Both the position numbers and the translations under genes were made by a program. The notes below the pieces were generated by a model. It worked only from the letters and a program-made list of their open reading frames with translations, had not been told where the DNA came from and did no database searches. DNA of 64,000 nucleotides. Origin: an uncultured Lachnospiraceae bacterium (lineage in GTDB: Bacteria; Bacillota; Clostridia; Lachnospirales; Lachnospiraceae). Shown piece after piece: positions 55,477 to 63,938 of this stretch. The stretch spans positions 248,001 through 312,000 of the forward strand of contig CAKQYU010000002.1 of assembly GCA_934293575.1 (NCBI GenBank), in the 5' to 3' direction. The first letter of the stretch is position 1; each line of letters opens with the position of its first letter.

Positions 55477-55505
55477 ATTATATAGCTTTTTTCTTGATTT
55501 GTTAA
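55477..55505 (-). promoter_or_regulatory. Sigma-A promoter of the aminotransferase
   Basis: On the minus strand: TTAACA, 17 bases, TATAAT. Start point about 25 bases before the ATG. Confidence 0.7.
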
Positions 55506-55532
55506 GTCTCAAAGAAATGTTTATATAGAATG

Positions 55533-55563
55533 TTTTCAGAAAATATGATATTCTATTTATAAT
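55533..55563 (+). promoter_or_regulatory. Possible promoter of the hydrogenase gene
   Basis: TTTTCA, 19 bases, TATAAT. The -10 is perfect, the spacer long. A start point near 55570 would lie after the ATG at 55565 and before the GTG at 55589, supporting the GTG. Confidence 0.45.
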
Positions 55564-55588
55564 TATGACGTATTTGGAGGACAAGGGT

Positions 55589-57097
55589 GTGCGTAATTTA
55601 GAGACAAATGTAAAGAGACTTCGGAAACAGGTATTTACAGAGGTTGCAAATGTTGCATATAATTCTGAAAATATTAATGATGATATTGAAGCAATTCCAT
55701 ATAAAATTACGCCCGGAGATACTCCACAGTATTGTGAGAGTATATATCGGGAGCGTGCAATTACCAGAGAGCGGATTCGATTGGCAATGGGCTTATCCCT
55801 GCGTCCGGAAGATAAACCGGTACATTTAACTCAGGGGGTGGAAGAGAGTAACATTGATGAAAAATATTATGAACCGCCACTTATGCAGGTTATTCCGGCA
55901 GCCTGTAATGCATGTGAGCATAATGTATATGAAGTAAGTAATCAGTGTAAAGGCTGTGTGGCGCATCCATGTATGGAGGTATGTCCGGTACATGCAATCC
56001 GTATGGAGAACGGAAAATCCGTAATCGATAAGAATTTATGTATTAAGTGTGGAAAATGTAAGGCAAATTGTCCATATGATGCAATTTCACATAAACGCAG
56101 ACCATGTGCGGATGCCTGTGGGGCGAATGCAATCGGCAGTGATGAGTTAGGACGTGCCGCAATTGACGAGAAGAAATGTGTATCCTGCGGTATGTGCATG
56201 GTAAACTGTCCGTTTGGTGCAATTGCGGATAAATCTCAGATTTTCCAGTTGATTCGTGCATTACGCAGTGGGAAAGAAATATATGTTGCTTTAGCTCCGG
56301 CATTTGTCGGACAGTTTGGTGAATATGCAACACCGGATAAAATCAAAGCCGCCTTGTTAAAGCTTGGATTTAAGGGTGTTTATGAGGTTGCAATGGGTGC
56401 AGATATGGGCTGTATAGAGGAAGCAGAGCATTATGTAAAGGAAGTGGCTACCGGAGAGGTTCCGTTTTTATTAACTTCCTGCTGTCCATCCTGGGCAATG
56501 CTTTCCAAAAAGCATTTTCCGGAAACCATTGATAAAATATCGAATGCATTGACACCGATGGTTGCAACCGCGAGAATGATAAAGAAAGAACATCCAAAGG
56601 CATGCGTTGTATTTATAGGACCGTGTGCGGCAAAGAAGTTAGAGGCAATGCGCCGTACGATACGAAGTGATGTGGAATTTGTAATTACATTTGAAGAATT
56701 GGATGCAATTTTCATTTCTCAGGATATTGAGTTTGATGATTTCAGAGCCGGTGAACCAATGGAGGATGCAACCGGGGCAGGACGTGGATATGCGGTTGCC
56801 GGTGGTGTTGCCAGTGCGATTGAAGCCTGCATTAAGGAATATCATCCGGGAACGGAAGTGCATATTGAACATGCAGAAGGTCTGGATGAATGTCGTAAGA
56901 TGCTGATGCTTGCAAAGGCAGGAAAAAAGAATGGATGCCTGATTGAAGGTATGGCATGTCCGGGCGGCTGTGTAGCAGGTGCGGGAACCAATATTCCGAT
57001 TAACAAAGCAATGCAGCAGGTACGGAACTTTAAGAATGCAACGAAAAAGATGATACCGGATCAGGATGTTGTGAAAAATTATCATCCGGAGGAGTAA
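55589..57097 (+). CDS. [FeFe] hydrogenase, monomeric, group B-like
   Basis: 502 residues from GTG 55589 behind TTGGAGGA (an ATG at 55565 has no ribosome site). An N-terminal ~100-residue region leads to Cys-rich ferredoxin-type segments (CKGC...CMEVCPVHAI, CIKCGKCKANCP, CVSCGMCMVNCP) for [4Fe-4S] clusters. H-cluster motifs: TSCCPSW (Cys298, Cys299), GPCAAKK (Cys346) and GMACPGGC (Cys457, Cys461). It oxidises or evolves H2 in the cytosol. The motif variants and the domain order fit the group B enzymes of clostridia, less studied than HydA1. Maturases HydEFG are not in this window. Confidence 0.9.
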   Translation: MRNLETNVKRLRKQVFTEVANVAYNSENINDDIEAIPYKITPGDTPQYCESIYRERAITRERIRLAMGLSLRPEDKPVHLTQGVEESNIDEKYYEPPLMQVIPAACNACEHNVYEVSNQCKGCVAHPCMEVCPVHAIRMENGKSVIDKNLCIKCGKCKANCPYDAISHKRRPCADACGANAIGSDELGRAAIDEKKCVSCGMCMVNCPFGAIADKSQIFQLIRALRSGKEIYVALAPAFVGQFGEYATPDKIKAALLKLGFKGVYEVAMGADMGCIEEAEHYVKEVATGEVPFLLTSCCPSWAMLSKKHFPETIDKISNALTPMVATARMIKKEHPKACVVFIGPCAAKKLEAMRRTIRSDVEFVITFEELDAIFISQDIEFDDFRAGEPMEDATGAGRGYAVAGGVASAIEACIKEYHPGTEVHIEHAEGLDECRKMLMLAKAGKKNGCLIEGMACPGGCVAGAGTNIPINKAMQQVRNFKNATKKMIPDQDVVKNYHPEE

Positions 57098-57108
57098 AGG
57101 GGAATAAT

Positions 57109-57276
57109 ATGAGTAATTTTGTTGGCATAGCAAATACAGGAGATCAATCAAAACCATGGTTGATTGCAATTTGTATGATTGTTTCAATCGTGGTTGTAGT
57201 CGGGTTGTTTATTTTAAATCAGAAAACAAAGGATGAGGATGAAGAATCAAACGACAGGGATGACAGTTTGTTTTAA
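57109..57276 (+). CDS. Small membrane peptide, 55 residues, sorting-signal-like
   Basis: Starts MSNFVGIANTGDQSKPW, then one membrane span (about 17-36) and a charged tail (KTKDEDEESNDRDD). AAAGGGGAAT lies just before the ATG. The layout Asn-Thr-Gly-Asp, hydrophobic span, Lys resembles the C-terminal end of LPXTG-type surface proteins, but there is no Leu-Pro and no secreted domain. It sits 11 bases after the hydrogenase and 10 bases before the AEC transporter, so it is translated, if at all, from their transcript. Function unknown. Confidence 0.7.
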   Translation: MSNFVGIANTGDQSKPWLIAICMIVSIVVVVGLFILNQKTKDEDEESNDRDDSLF

Positions 57277-57286
57277 GAAGTAAACG

Positions 57287-58234
57287 ATGGAGAATTTTAT
57301 TTACAGTTTGAATGCCACTATGCCGGTATTTTTGGTTATGCTGCTTGGCTGGTGGTTAAAGAAAATAAATTTTATATCAGATGATTTTGTTTCCGTTGCA
57401 GATAAACTGGTATTTAAGGTAGCATTGCCGGTTTTGGTGTTCAAAGATATAGCTTCTGCGGATTTGTCAAAGGATTTTGAATGGAAGTTTGTATTATTCT
57501 GTTTTTTCGGAACCTGTATATTCTTTGGTGTGACCTGGTTATTTGCAGAGATTTTCATTCGGGACAAGCATATGATTGGTAGCTTCGTGCAGGGAAGCTT
57601 CCGTGGAAGTGCGGCAATTCTTGGTATTGCGTTTGCACAGAACATATATGGAAGTTCCGGTCTGGTGCCGATGATGATTGTGGCATCCATTCCGCTTTTT
57701 AATATATTTTCGGTTATTGTATTAATGAGAAGTGCCAATGCGGAAGAAACCGACAAGATGGCGGTATTGAAAAAAACGGGAAAGGGAATTATAACGAATC
57801 CCATTATTATCGGCATTTTTCTTGGAATTCCGTTTGCACTGTTAAAGGTTACGTTCCCACCGATGCTTGAGAAAACAATTCAGAGTGTGGCAAGCCTTTC
57901 AACCCCGCTTGCATTAATAGCAATCGGAGGCGGTTTTTCAACAGGGGCAGCTCTTAAAAAATGGAAACCGACTTTGGCTGCCAGTATCATAAAACTAATT
58001 ATTATTCCGGGAATTTTTCTGCCGGTTGCAGTGGCAATGGGATTTCGGAATGAAGAGATGGTTGCATTGTTAATCCTTACGGGTGCACCGACTACGGTAA
58101 GTTCTTATATTATGGCAAAGAATATGGATAATGACGGAACTTTGGCATCCGGTATTGTGGTGATGACAACATTATTGTCTTCTGTTACCCTGACGGCAAT
58201 TATTTTTATTTTGAAAAGTACAGGAATGATTTAG
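57287..58234 (+). CDS. AEC family (auxin efflux carrier-like) transporter
   Basis: 315 residues with about ten membrane segments in two five-helix halves; PVFLVMLLGWWLKKINFISDDFV at the N-terminus and GAPTTVSSYIMAKNMDNDGTLASG near the C-terminus are typical. Bacterial members move organic acids such as malate or malonate and other small compounds. Substrate unknown. Weak ribosome site (AAGAAGTAAACG). It lies between a small membrane peptide and a PAS protein and may be cotranscribed with the hydrogenase. Confidence 0.9.
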   Translation: MENFIYSLNATMPVFLVMLLGWWLKKINFISDDFVSVADKLVFKVALPVLVFKDIASADLSKDFEWKFVLFCFFGTCIFFGVTWLFAEIFIRDKHMIGSFVQGSFRGSAAILGIAFAQNIYGSSGLVPMMIVASIPLFNIFSVIVLMRSANAEETDKMAVLKKTGKGIITNPIIIGIFLGIPFALLKVTFPPMLEKTIQSVASLSTPLALIAIGGGFSTGAALKKWKPTLAASIIKLIIIPGIFLPVAVAMGFRNEEMVALLILTGAPTTVSSYIMAKNMDNDGTLASGIVVMTTLLSSVTLTAIIFILKSTGMI

Positions 58235-58243
58235 GAGTAAAAA

Positions 58244-58627
58244 ATGGATAATCAGTTATTTAAAAGCATTGTGGATATGGAACGTGCATCGGTTGTAATC
58301 TGTAATTTGGAGCATGAGATTCTTTATATGAATCCGGCAGCAATTGAACGATATCAAAAGCGTGGAGGAGCGCAGTTAATTGGCAAGAGCCTGTTAAATT
58401 GCCATAATGACCATTCTAAAGGTATCATTTGGAAGGTTATTGACTGGTTTTTGGAAGATGACAGCCATAATATGATTTATACCTATTACAATGAAAAGGA
58501 AAATAAAGATGTATATATGGTTGCATTGCGGAATGAACAAAAACAGTTGATCGGATATTATGAAAAACATGAATATCGGACAAAAGAAACTGCAGTATTA
58601 TACGATTTTTCAAAGTCTTTAGTATAG
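58244..58627 (+). CDS. Stand-alone PAS domain protein
   Basis: 127 residues forming one PAS domain (ASVVICNLEHEILYMNPAAIERY, YYNEKENKDVYMVALRNEQKQLIGYYEKHEY) with no output domain. It resembles the PAS proteins that sense redox state or a small ligand and act through a partner. AGGAG precedes the ATG, 9 bases after the AEC gene. Partner and ligand are unknown; neighbours suggest metabolic sensing. Confidence 0.85.
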   Translation: MDNQLFKSIVDMERASVVICNLEHEILYMNPAAIERYQKRGGAQLIGKSLLNCHNDHSKGIIWKVIDWFLEDDSHNMIYTYYNEKENKDVYMVALRNEQKQLIGYYEKHEYRTKETAVLYDFSKSLV

Positions 58628-58744
58628 GATATGTGAGATTTGTGAATTTAATTAAGCAAAGCTTTCATTATACTTATTTATATTATGTGAATAAATGCTC
58701 AACTTAAAAAAGTTAATAATTTGACTTTTATAATTTAAAAAATT

Positions 58745-58775
58745 AAGTTTGGAGCATGCCAAACTTCATTTTTTT
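58745..58775 (+). terminator. Rho-independent terminator after the PAS gene
   Basis: AAGTTTGG, 6-base loop AGCATG, CCAAACTT, then CA and a T7 run. The stretch between the PAS stop (58627) and this hairpin is very AT-rich and shows no gene. Confidence 0.85.
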
Positions 58776-58787
58776 ATGAAAAACTCT

Positions 58788-58816
58788 TTGACAGATGGAT
58801 AAAATTCATCTAATAT
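58788..58816 (+). promoter_or_regulatory. Strong sigma-A promoter of the Re-citrate synthase gene
   Basis: TTGACA, exactly 17 bases, TAATAT, ~30 bases before the ATG. One of the closest matches to consensus in the window. Confidence 0.82.
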
Positions 58817-58848
58817 GACAATAGATAAAAACAGATGGGAGAATACAC

Positions 58849-60246
58849 ATGGATAATCGATTGGTAATAAGTAATGAACACACCAACTTATTGGAATTAG
58901 AGGAGCATATGTATCATTTGGTTGATGTAGATAAGCCAAATGTATTTCGGAATTTATTTCCATATGATGAAGTACCTAAAATTGCATTTAATGACCGTAT
59001 TGTACCGCATAATATGCCAAAGGATATTTGGATTACGGATACAACATTTCGGGATGGACAACAGTCGAGAGAACCATATACAACAGAACAGATTGTAACG
59101 ATTTATGATTATCTGCATCGTTTGGGTGGACCGAATGGATTAATCCGCCAGAGTGAGTTTTTCTTATATAGTAAAAAAGACAGAGATGCAGTCTATAAAT
59201 GCTTGGAGAGGGGATATCGTTTCCCGGAGGTGACAAGTTGGATCCGTGCTACAAAAAAGGACTTTGAACTGGTTAAAGACATCGGATTAAGAGAAACCGG
59301 TATTTTGGTAAGCTGTTCGGATTATCATATTTTTTATAAGATGAAAAAGACAAGAAAACAGGCATTGGATCAGTACTTATCGGTTGTCAGGGACTGTCTG
59401 GAAATCGGAATCAGTCCAAGATGTCATTTAGAGGATATTACAAGAGCCGATTTCTATGGATTTGTTGTACCGTTTTGTGTGGAATTGATGAAGCTGATGG
59501 ATGAGTATAAGATTCCGATTCGAATCCGTGCCTGTGATACGATGGGATACGGCGTGAATTTTTCCGGAGCGGTTATTCCAAGATCGGTACAGGGTATTAT
59601 TTATGGATTGATTAAGCATGCAGGTGTTCCTAGTGAATTGTTGGAGTGGCATGGACATAATGATTTTTACAAGGCGGTTACCAATTCTACAACGGCATGG
59701 ATTTATGGCGCCTGTGGTGTCAATTGTTCATTGTTTGGAATCGGAGAGCGTACGGGAAATACACCGTTAGAGGCAATGATTTTTGAGTATGCACAGTTAA
59801 AGGGTAATCTGAACGGAGCGGATACAACCGTAATTACGGAGCTTGCAGATTATTACCAGAAGGAATTTAATTATGTCATACCGGAACAGACACCGTTTGT
59901 TGGTAAGAATTTTAATCTGACCCGTGCAGGAATCCATGCAGATGGATTACTGAAAAACGAGGAGATTTATAATATTTTTGATACGGAAAAATTCCTGAAC
60001 CGTCCGGTAAGAGTGGCTGTATCAAATACATCCGGATTGGCGGGAATTGCGCACTGGATGAATTCTTATTACCATTTACGTGTGGAGGATAAGATTGATA
60101 AGAATGCTCCATTGGTAGTCAAGGTAAAAGAATGGGTGGACAAGGAGTATGATGAAGGCCGTGTTACTTCTATTACAGATGATGAGTTGGAAAGAGAAGT
60201 AAAAAAAGCGGCAAAAGAATTGAATGTTGAGTTGCCAGAAATTTAA
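58849..60246 (+). CDS. Re-type citrate synthase (isopropylmalate/homocitrate synthase family)
   Basis: 465 residues of the DRE-TIM metallolyase family: ITDTTFRDGQQSREPY, HLEDITRADFYG, RACDTMGYG, EWHGHNDFYK (metal His-x-His) and GIGERTGNTPLEA. No LeuA C-terminal regulatory domain. In Clostridium kluyveri the Re-citrate synthase belongs to this family, and the start of this protein, with its long N-terminal lead (VDVDKPNVFRNLFPYDEVPKI), fits that type. The isocitrate dehydrogenase gene follows at once. Function would be oxaloacetate plus acetyl-CoA to citrate. Homocitrate or 2-isopropylmalate synthase is the alternative. Confidence 0.8.
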   Translation: MDNRLVISNEHTNLLELEEHMYHLVDVDKPNVFRNLFPYDEVPKIAFNDRIVPHNMPKDIWITDTTFRDGQQSREPYTTEQIVTIYDYLHRLGGPNGLIRQSEFFLYSKKDRDAVYKCLERGYRFPEVTSWIRATKKDFELVKDIGLRETGILVSCSDYHIFYKMKKTRKQALDQYLSVVRDCLEIGISPRCHLEDITRADFYGFVVPFCVELMKLMDEYKIPIRIRACDTMGYGVNFSGAVIPRSVQGIIYGLIKHAGVPSELLEWHGHNDFYKAVTNSTTAWIYGACGVNCSLFGIGERTGNTPLEAMIFEYAQLKGNLNGADTTVITELADYYQKEFNYVIPEQTPFVGKNFNLTRAGIHADGLLKNEEIYNIFDTEKFLNRPVRVAVSNTSGLAGIAHWMNSYYHLRVEDKIDKNAPLVVKVKEWVDKEYDEGRVTSITDDELEREVKKAAKELNVELPEI

Positions 60247-60260
60247 AATTCTGCTATTCT
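60232..60260 (+). promoter_or_regulatory. Possible internal promoter for isocitrate dehydrogenase
   Basis: TTGCCA, 17 bases, TATTCT, overlapping the end of the citrate synthase gene. It would give a ~75-base leader that contains the hairpin at 60291-60327. Confidence 0.4.
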
Positions 60261-60290
60261 ATATAGGAGCTTGAAAGAGTTTGATCAGAC

Positions 60291-60327
60291 AAAGGAGTCA
60301 TAACGATAATAATTATGACTCCTTTTT
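60291..60327 (+). terminator. Terminator/attenuator-like hairpin before isocitrate dehydrogenase
   Basis: AAAGGAGTCATAA (60291-60303) pairs perfectly with TTATGACTCCTTT (60313-60325), then T's. CTCCTT at 60319-60324 can alternatively pair with AAGGAG of the downstream ribosome site (60330-60335). The two folds exclude each other. Confidence 0.75.
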
Positions 60328-60341
60328 ATAAGGAGGATAAA

Positions 60342-61550
60342 ATGGATAAGATTAAAATGACAACCCCATTGGTAGAGATGGACGGAGATGAAATGACAAG
60401 AATTCTCTGGAAGATGATTAAGGATGAGTTATTACTCCCATTCATTGATTTGAAGACAGAATATTACGATCTTGGATTGGAGTATCGTAATGAGACGAAT
60501 GATCAGGTTACATTTGCCTCTGCAGAGGCAACAAAGAAATACGGTGTAGCAGTTAAGTGTGCAACAATTACACCAAATGCAGCACGTATGACAGAGTATA
60601 ATTTAAAAGAGATGTGGAAGTCTCCGAATGGAACAATCCGTGCGGCTTTAGACGGAACGGTATTTCGTGCACCGATTGTAGTAAAGGGAATTGAACCATG
60701 TGTTAAAAACTGGGTAAAACCAATTACACTTGCAAGACATGCATACGGTGATGTTTATAAGAATGCAGAAATCCGTGTACCGGGCGCAGGTAAGGCAGAA
60801 CTTGTATTTACCGGTGAGGACGGAACCGAAATTCGTGAGACAATTCATGAGTTTAAGGGACCGGGTGTGATTCAGGGTATGCATAATCTTGATAATTCAA
60901 TTGAAAGCTTTGCAAGAGCATGTTTTAATTATGCATTGGATACCAAGCAGTCTGTATGGTTTGCAACAAAGGATACAATTTCTAAAAAATACGATCATCG
61001 TTTTAAAGATATTTTCCAGGAAATTTTTGATGCAGAATATAAGGACAAATTTGATGCGGCAGGTATTGAATATTTCTATACATTGATTGATGATGCGGTA
61101 GCCCGTGTTATGAAGGCTGAAGGTGGATTTATCTGGGCCTGCAAGAATTATGACGGAGATGTAATGTCAGATATGGTATCTTCTGCATTTGGTTCACTTG
61201 CTATGATGACTTCTGTATTAGTATCTCCTTCCGGGGTTTATGAGTATGAGGCAGCTCATGGTACGGTTCAGAGACATTATTACAAGCATTTAAAGGGTGA
61301 AGAGACATCGACAAACTCTGTAGCAACTATCTTTGCATGGACAGGAGCACTTCGTAAACGTGGTGAGATGGATAACATCCCTGAACTTATGACGTTTGCA
61401 GATAAGTTGGAAGCTGCAACTCTTAAGACAATTGAGTCGGGAAGAATGACCAAAGACTTGGCATTGATAACAACAATTGAGAATCCAACCGTTTTAAATT
61501 CAGAGAATTTCATTAAGGAGATTCGTAAGACGTTAGAAGAGAGTTTATAA
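60342..61550 (+). CDS. icd: NADP-dependent isocitrate dehydrogenase
   Basis: 402 residues from ATG 60342 behind AAGGAGG. N-terminal TTPLVEMDGDEMTRILW, VKCATITPNAAR, SPNGTIRAALDGTVFR (isocitrate binding Ser/Asn/Arg), KNYDGDVMSDM (metal Asp) and AAHGTVQRHY (NADP-preferring) match the dimeric type II enzymes common in eukaryotes and some bacteria. It converts isocitrate to 2-oxoglutarate and CO2. Upstream lies Re-citrate synthase. Expression may pass through the terminator-like hairpin. Confidence 0.95.
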   Translation: MDKIKMTTPLVEMDGDEMTRILWKMIKDELLLPFIDLKTEYYDLGLEYRNETNDQVTFASAEATKKYGVAVKCATITPNAARMTEYNLKEMWKSPNGTIRAALDGTVFRAPIVVKGIEPCVKNWVKPITLARHAYGDVYKNAEIRVPGAGKAELVFTGEDGTEIRETIHEFKGPGVIQGMHNLDNSIESFARACFNYALDTKQSVWFATKDTISKKYDHRFKDIFQEIFDAEYKDKFDAAGIEYFYTLIDDAVARVMKAEGGFIWACKNYDGDVMSDMVSSAFGSLAMMTSVLVSPSGVYEYEAAHGTVQRHYYKHLKGEETSTNSVATIFAWTGALRKRGEMDNIPELMTFADKLEAATLKTIESGRMTKDLALITTIENPTVLNSENFIKEIRKTLEESL

Positions 61551-61626
61551 TTTTATTGCAGCAAAGCTGACTAGTGGCTTGCAGCAGGATTTGCCTGCAA
61601 GTCTGGAATATAAAATATGGATTTTG

Positions 61627-61671
61627 AAAAGATATTGCGTATTTATGAAAGAATATGCAATATCTTTTTTC
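61627..61671 (+). terminator. Rho-independent terminator after isocitrate dehydrogenase
   Basis: AAAAGATATTGC arm and GCAATATCTTTT arm with a ~18-base loop and T run. A second short dyad (CTTGCAG...CTGCAAG, 61578-61601) precedes it; its role is unknown. Confidence 0.75.
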
Positions 61672-61696
61672 ATAATAAGATATAGGAGAATGAAAA

Positions 61697-62146
61697 ATGC
61701 GATTTGTAATTCAAAGAGTAACCGGTTCTAAGGTGACAATTGAGGGCAAAATAAGAGGCCGGATTGAAAAAGGATTTATGGTTTTAATCGGAGTGGGAGA
61801 GGAAGATACAGTTGAAATTGCGGATAAAATGATTCGCAAAATGCTGCATCTGCGTATATTTGAAGATGAAAACGGAAAGACAAATCTCGGTCTAAAGGAT
61901 GTGGGAGGAAGTCTGCTTTTAATTTCACAATTTACATTGTATGCCGATTGCAAAAAGGGAAATCGTCCGTCTTTTGTAAAAGCAGGTGCCCCGGATAAGG
62001 CAAAGATGTTATATGATTATGTGATAGCAAAATGTAAAGAAGAGGTAGAGGTTGTGGAACAGGGTGAGTTCGGAGCGGATATGAAGGTCGAACTGGTCAA
62101 TGACGGACCGTTTACAATTTTACTGGATAGTGATGAACTGTCGTGA
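61697..62146 (+). CDS. dtd: D-aminoacyl-tRNA deacylase
   Basis: 149 residues, the usual length. Removes D-amino acids (and glycine mischarged on tRNA-Ala) from tRNA. Motifs SQFTLYADCKKGNRPSF and the cross-subunit proline motif NDGPFT (usually NxGPVT, so Phe replaces Val here) are visible. The N-terminus MRFVIQRVTGSKVTIEG is typical. AGGAG precedes the ATG. It probably has its own transcript after the terminator. Confidence 0.95.
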   Translation: MRFVIQRVTGSKVTIEGKIRGRIEKGFMVLIGVGEEDTVEIADKMIRKMLHLRIFEDENGKTNLGLKDVGGSLLLISQFTLYADCKKGNRPSFVKAGAPDKAKMLYDYVIAKCKEEVEVVEQGEFGADMKVELVNDGPFTILLDSDELS

Positions 62147-62191
62147 TAAAATAGTTGTGTTGTTGTATAAAAATAGGGGAGATAAAAGAAA

Positions 62192-62458
62192 ATGATGAAG
62201 TTATCAAAAGAGGAAGAACATAAGCAGTGTTTAAAAGAGATTAAAGCGACACTGACAGTTGTATTTATTTGTTTTTTGTGGCATGTAGGTACTGCATTTT
62301 TGTTAAATTCTACGGGATGGAAAATACTCCATATGCCGGCATGGTTTGTAGTGTCCGTATTTGGAACGATGCTGCTTGCAATCGCCGGGGTATGTTTCCT
62401 GCTCAAATTTGTATTTATAGATTTTTCTTATGATGAGGAGGAGGGAGAAGATGAATAA
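62192..62458 (+). CDS. YhdT/DUF997 family small membrane protein
   Basis: 88 residues, two membrane segments (about 22-42 and 50-74), with the pattern KEIKATLTVVFICFLWHVGTAF and an acidic C-terminus. YhdT-type proteins are usually encoded next to sodium/pantothenate symporter PanF; here the reading frame overlaps the symporter gene by 8 bases, so they are translationally coupled. Role in the pair is unknown. GGGGAG precedes the start. Confidence 0.85.
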   Translation: MMKLSKEEEHKQCLKEIKATLTVVFICFLWHVGTAFLLNSTGWKILHMPAWFVVSVFGTMLLAIAGVCFLLKFVFIDFSYDEEEGEDE

Positions 62459-63938
62459 AACACAACTTATAATTTTGTCTGTTTTTCTCGGATACTTATT
62501 ATTTAATGTTATTGTAAGTTTTGTATATAGTAAAAATGCAGAGAAAAAATTACGCACTTCCTCTGAAAAGAAATATTTCATAGGTGGAAGAAATATGAAC
62601 GGTATTGTTCTTGCCATGACGATTATGGCAACTTATACCTCTGTCAGTTCATTTGTTTCCGGTCCCGGTGCTGCCGGACTTACCTATGGATATGCACAGG
62701 TCTGGTTTGCTGCAATTCAGATTCCGGTTACATTTTTGGTGCTTGGGGTATTGGGAAATAAATTGGCATTGGTGTCGAGAAGAACCGGTGCGGTAACGGT
62801 AATTGGTTATTTTAAAGCAAGATATAAAAGTGATGCATTGGTTGTTATTACAAGTCTTGGATTGATTGTATTTTTCATTGCACAGATGATCAGTCAGTTT
62901 ACCGGTGGTGCGACATTGATTGCCTCAATAACCGGAATGGATCATGTGACTTCCCTTTTGATATTTGGAACCGTTGTTATTTTATATACGGCAATCGGTG
63001 GATTTAGTGCGGTTGTGATTACGGATACAATTCAGGGAATTGTGATGTGTATCGGTACCTTTTTGTTTATTCTTTTTGTGTTAAAGGCAGGCGGCGGCTT
63101 GACCGCCATTGATGCCGGACTTGCGAAGAATCTGCCGGGAGTATATGATGATTTATTTTCTAAGTATACTCCGGGAGGATTATTAAGTTACTGGATTTTG
63201 GTTGGGTTTGGAACCTTGGGACTGCCTCAGACTGCGGTTCGTGCAATGGGATTTAAGGATACAAAGAGTATGCACAAGGCAATGTGGATTGGAGTATTAA
63301 CCTGCAGTTTTGTCATTATAGGGATGCATTTGGCAGGAACCTGGGCAGGGGCTTTGGTAGATACCAATAATCTTCCAACCTCTGATTATTTTATTCCGTA
63401 TATTGTTCAAAAGATCATGCCTCCGGGAATTGCCGCAATCTTCCTTGCGGCACCTATGGCAGCCGTCATGTCTACAGCGGATTCTCTTTTACTTCTTGCT
63501 ACAGCAGCAATTGTAAAGGACTTATGGAAAAATTATGTGGTAAAGGATGATCCTGAAAAAAATAAAAAATATGAAAAGAATGTAAAGTGTGTCAGTACCG
63601 TTTTGACTATTATTTTGGGTATTGTTGTAATGCTTCTTACCATTAATCCGCCGGATATTATTTTCTGGTTGAATTTATTTGCTTTCGGCGGCTTGGAATG
63701 TACTTTTTTCTGGCCTTTGGTTGGTGGATTGTTTTGGAAAAAGGGAACAAAGCAGGCAGCGGTATGCAGCAGTATTGGTGCAATCGGAACCTATATTTTT
63801 GCAACCTATTTTATACATTTTGCGGGTATCAACGCAGTTGTATGGGGGTTGCTGGTAGGCGGAATATTATACTTTGCAGTTGGAAAGATAACCGGGAAGA
63901 ACGGATTGGATGATGATATTTTGGAAAAATGCTTCTGA
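62451..63938 (+). CDS. Sodium:solute symporter, PanF-like
   Basis: 495 residues of the SSS family with about 13 membrane segments. Start ATG 62451 behind GGAGGAGGGAG. Family marks: FIGGRNMNGIVLAMTIMATYTSVSSFVSGPGAAG, TAIGGFSAVVITDTIQG, and FLAAPMAAVMSTADSLLLLA (sodium-site region). The YhdT partner favours pantothenate as substrate, though other organic anions are possible. Gene intact; ends 62 bases before the window edge. Confidence 0.88.
   Translation: MNKTQLIILSVFLGYLLFNVIVSFVYSKNAEKKLRTSSEKKYFIGGRNMNGIVLAMTIMATYTSVSSFVSGPGAAGLTYGYAQVWFAAIQIPVTFLVLGVLGNKLALVSRRTGAVTVIGYFKARYKSDALVVITSLGLIVFFIAQMISQFTGGATLIASITGMDHVTSLLIFGTVVILYTAIGGFSAVVITDTIQGIVMCIGTFLFILFVLKAGGGLTAIDAGLAKNLPGVYDDLFSKYTPGGLLSYWILVGFGTLGLPQTAVRAMGFKDTKSMHKAMWIGVLTCSFVIIGMHLAGTWAGALVDTNNLPTSDYFIPYIVQKIMPPGIAAIFLAAPMAAVMSTADSLLLLATAAIVKDLWKNYVVKDDPEKNKKYEKNVKCVSTVLTIILGIVVMLLTINPPDIIFWLNLFAFGGLECTFFWPLVGGLFWKKGTKQAAVCSSIGAIGTYIFATYFIHFAGINAVVWGLLVGGILYFAVGKITGKNGLDDDILEKCF

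Noticed and set aside
56639..57187. 182-codon open frame antisense to the hydrogenase
   Set aside because: Product is Cys/His/Phe-rich noise from the complement of the H-cluster region, without start signals.
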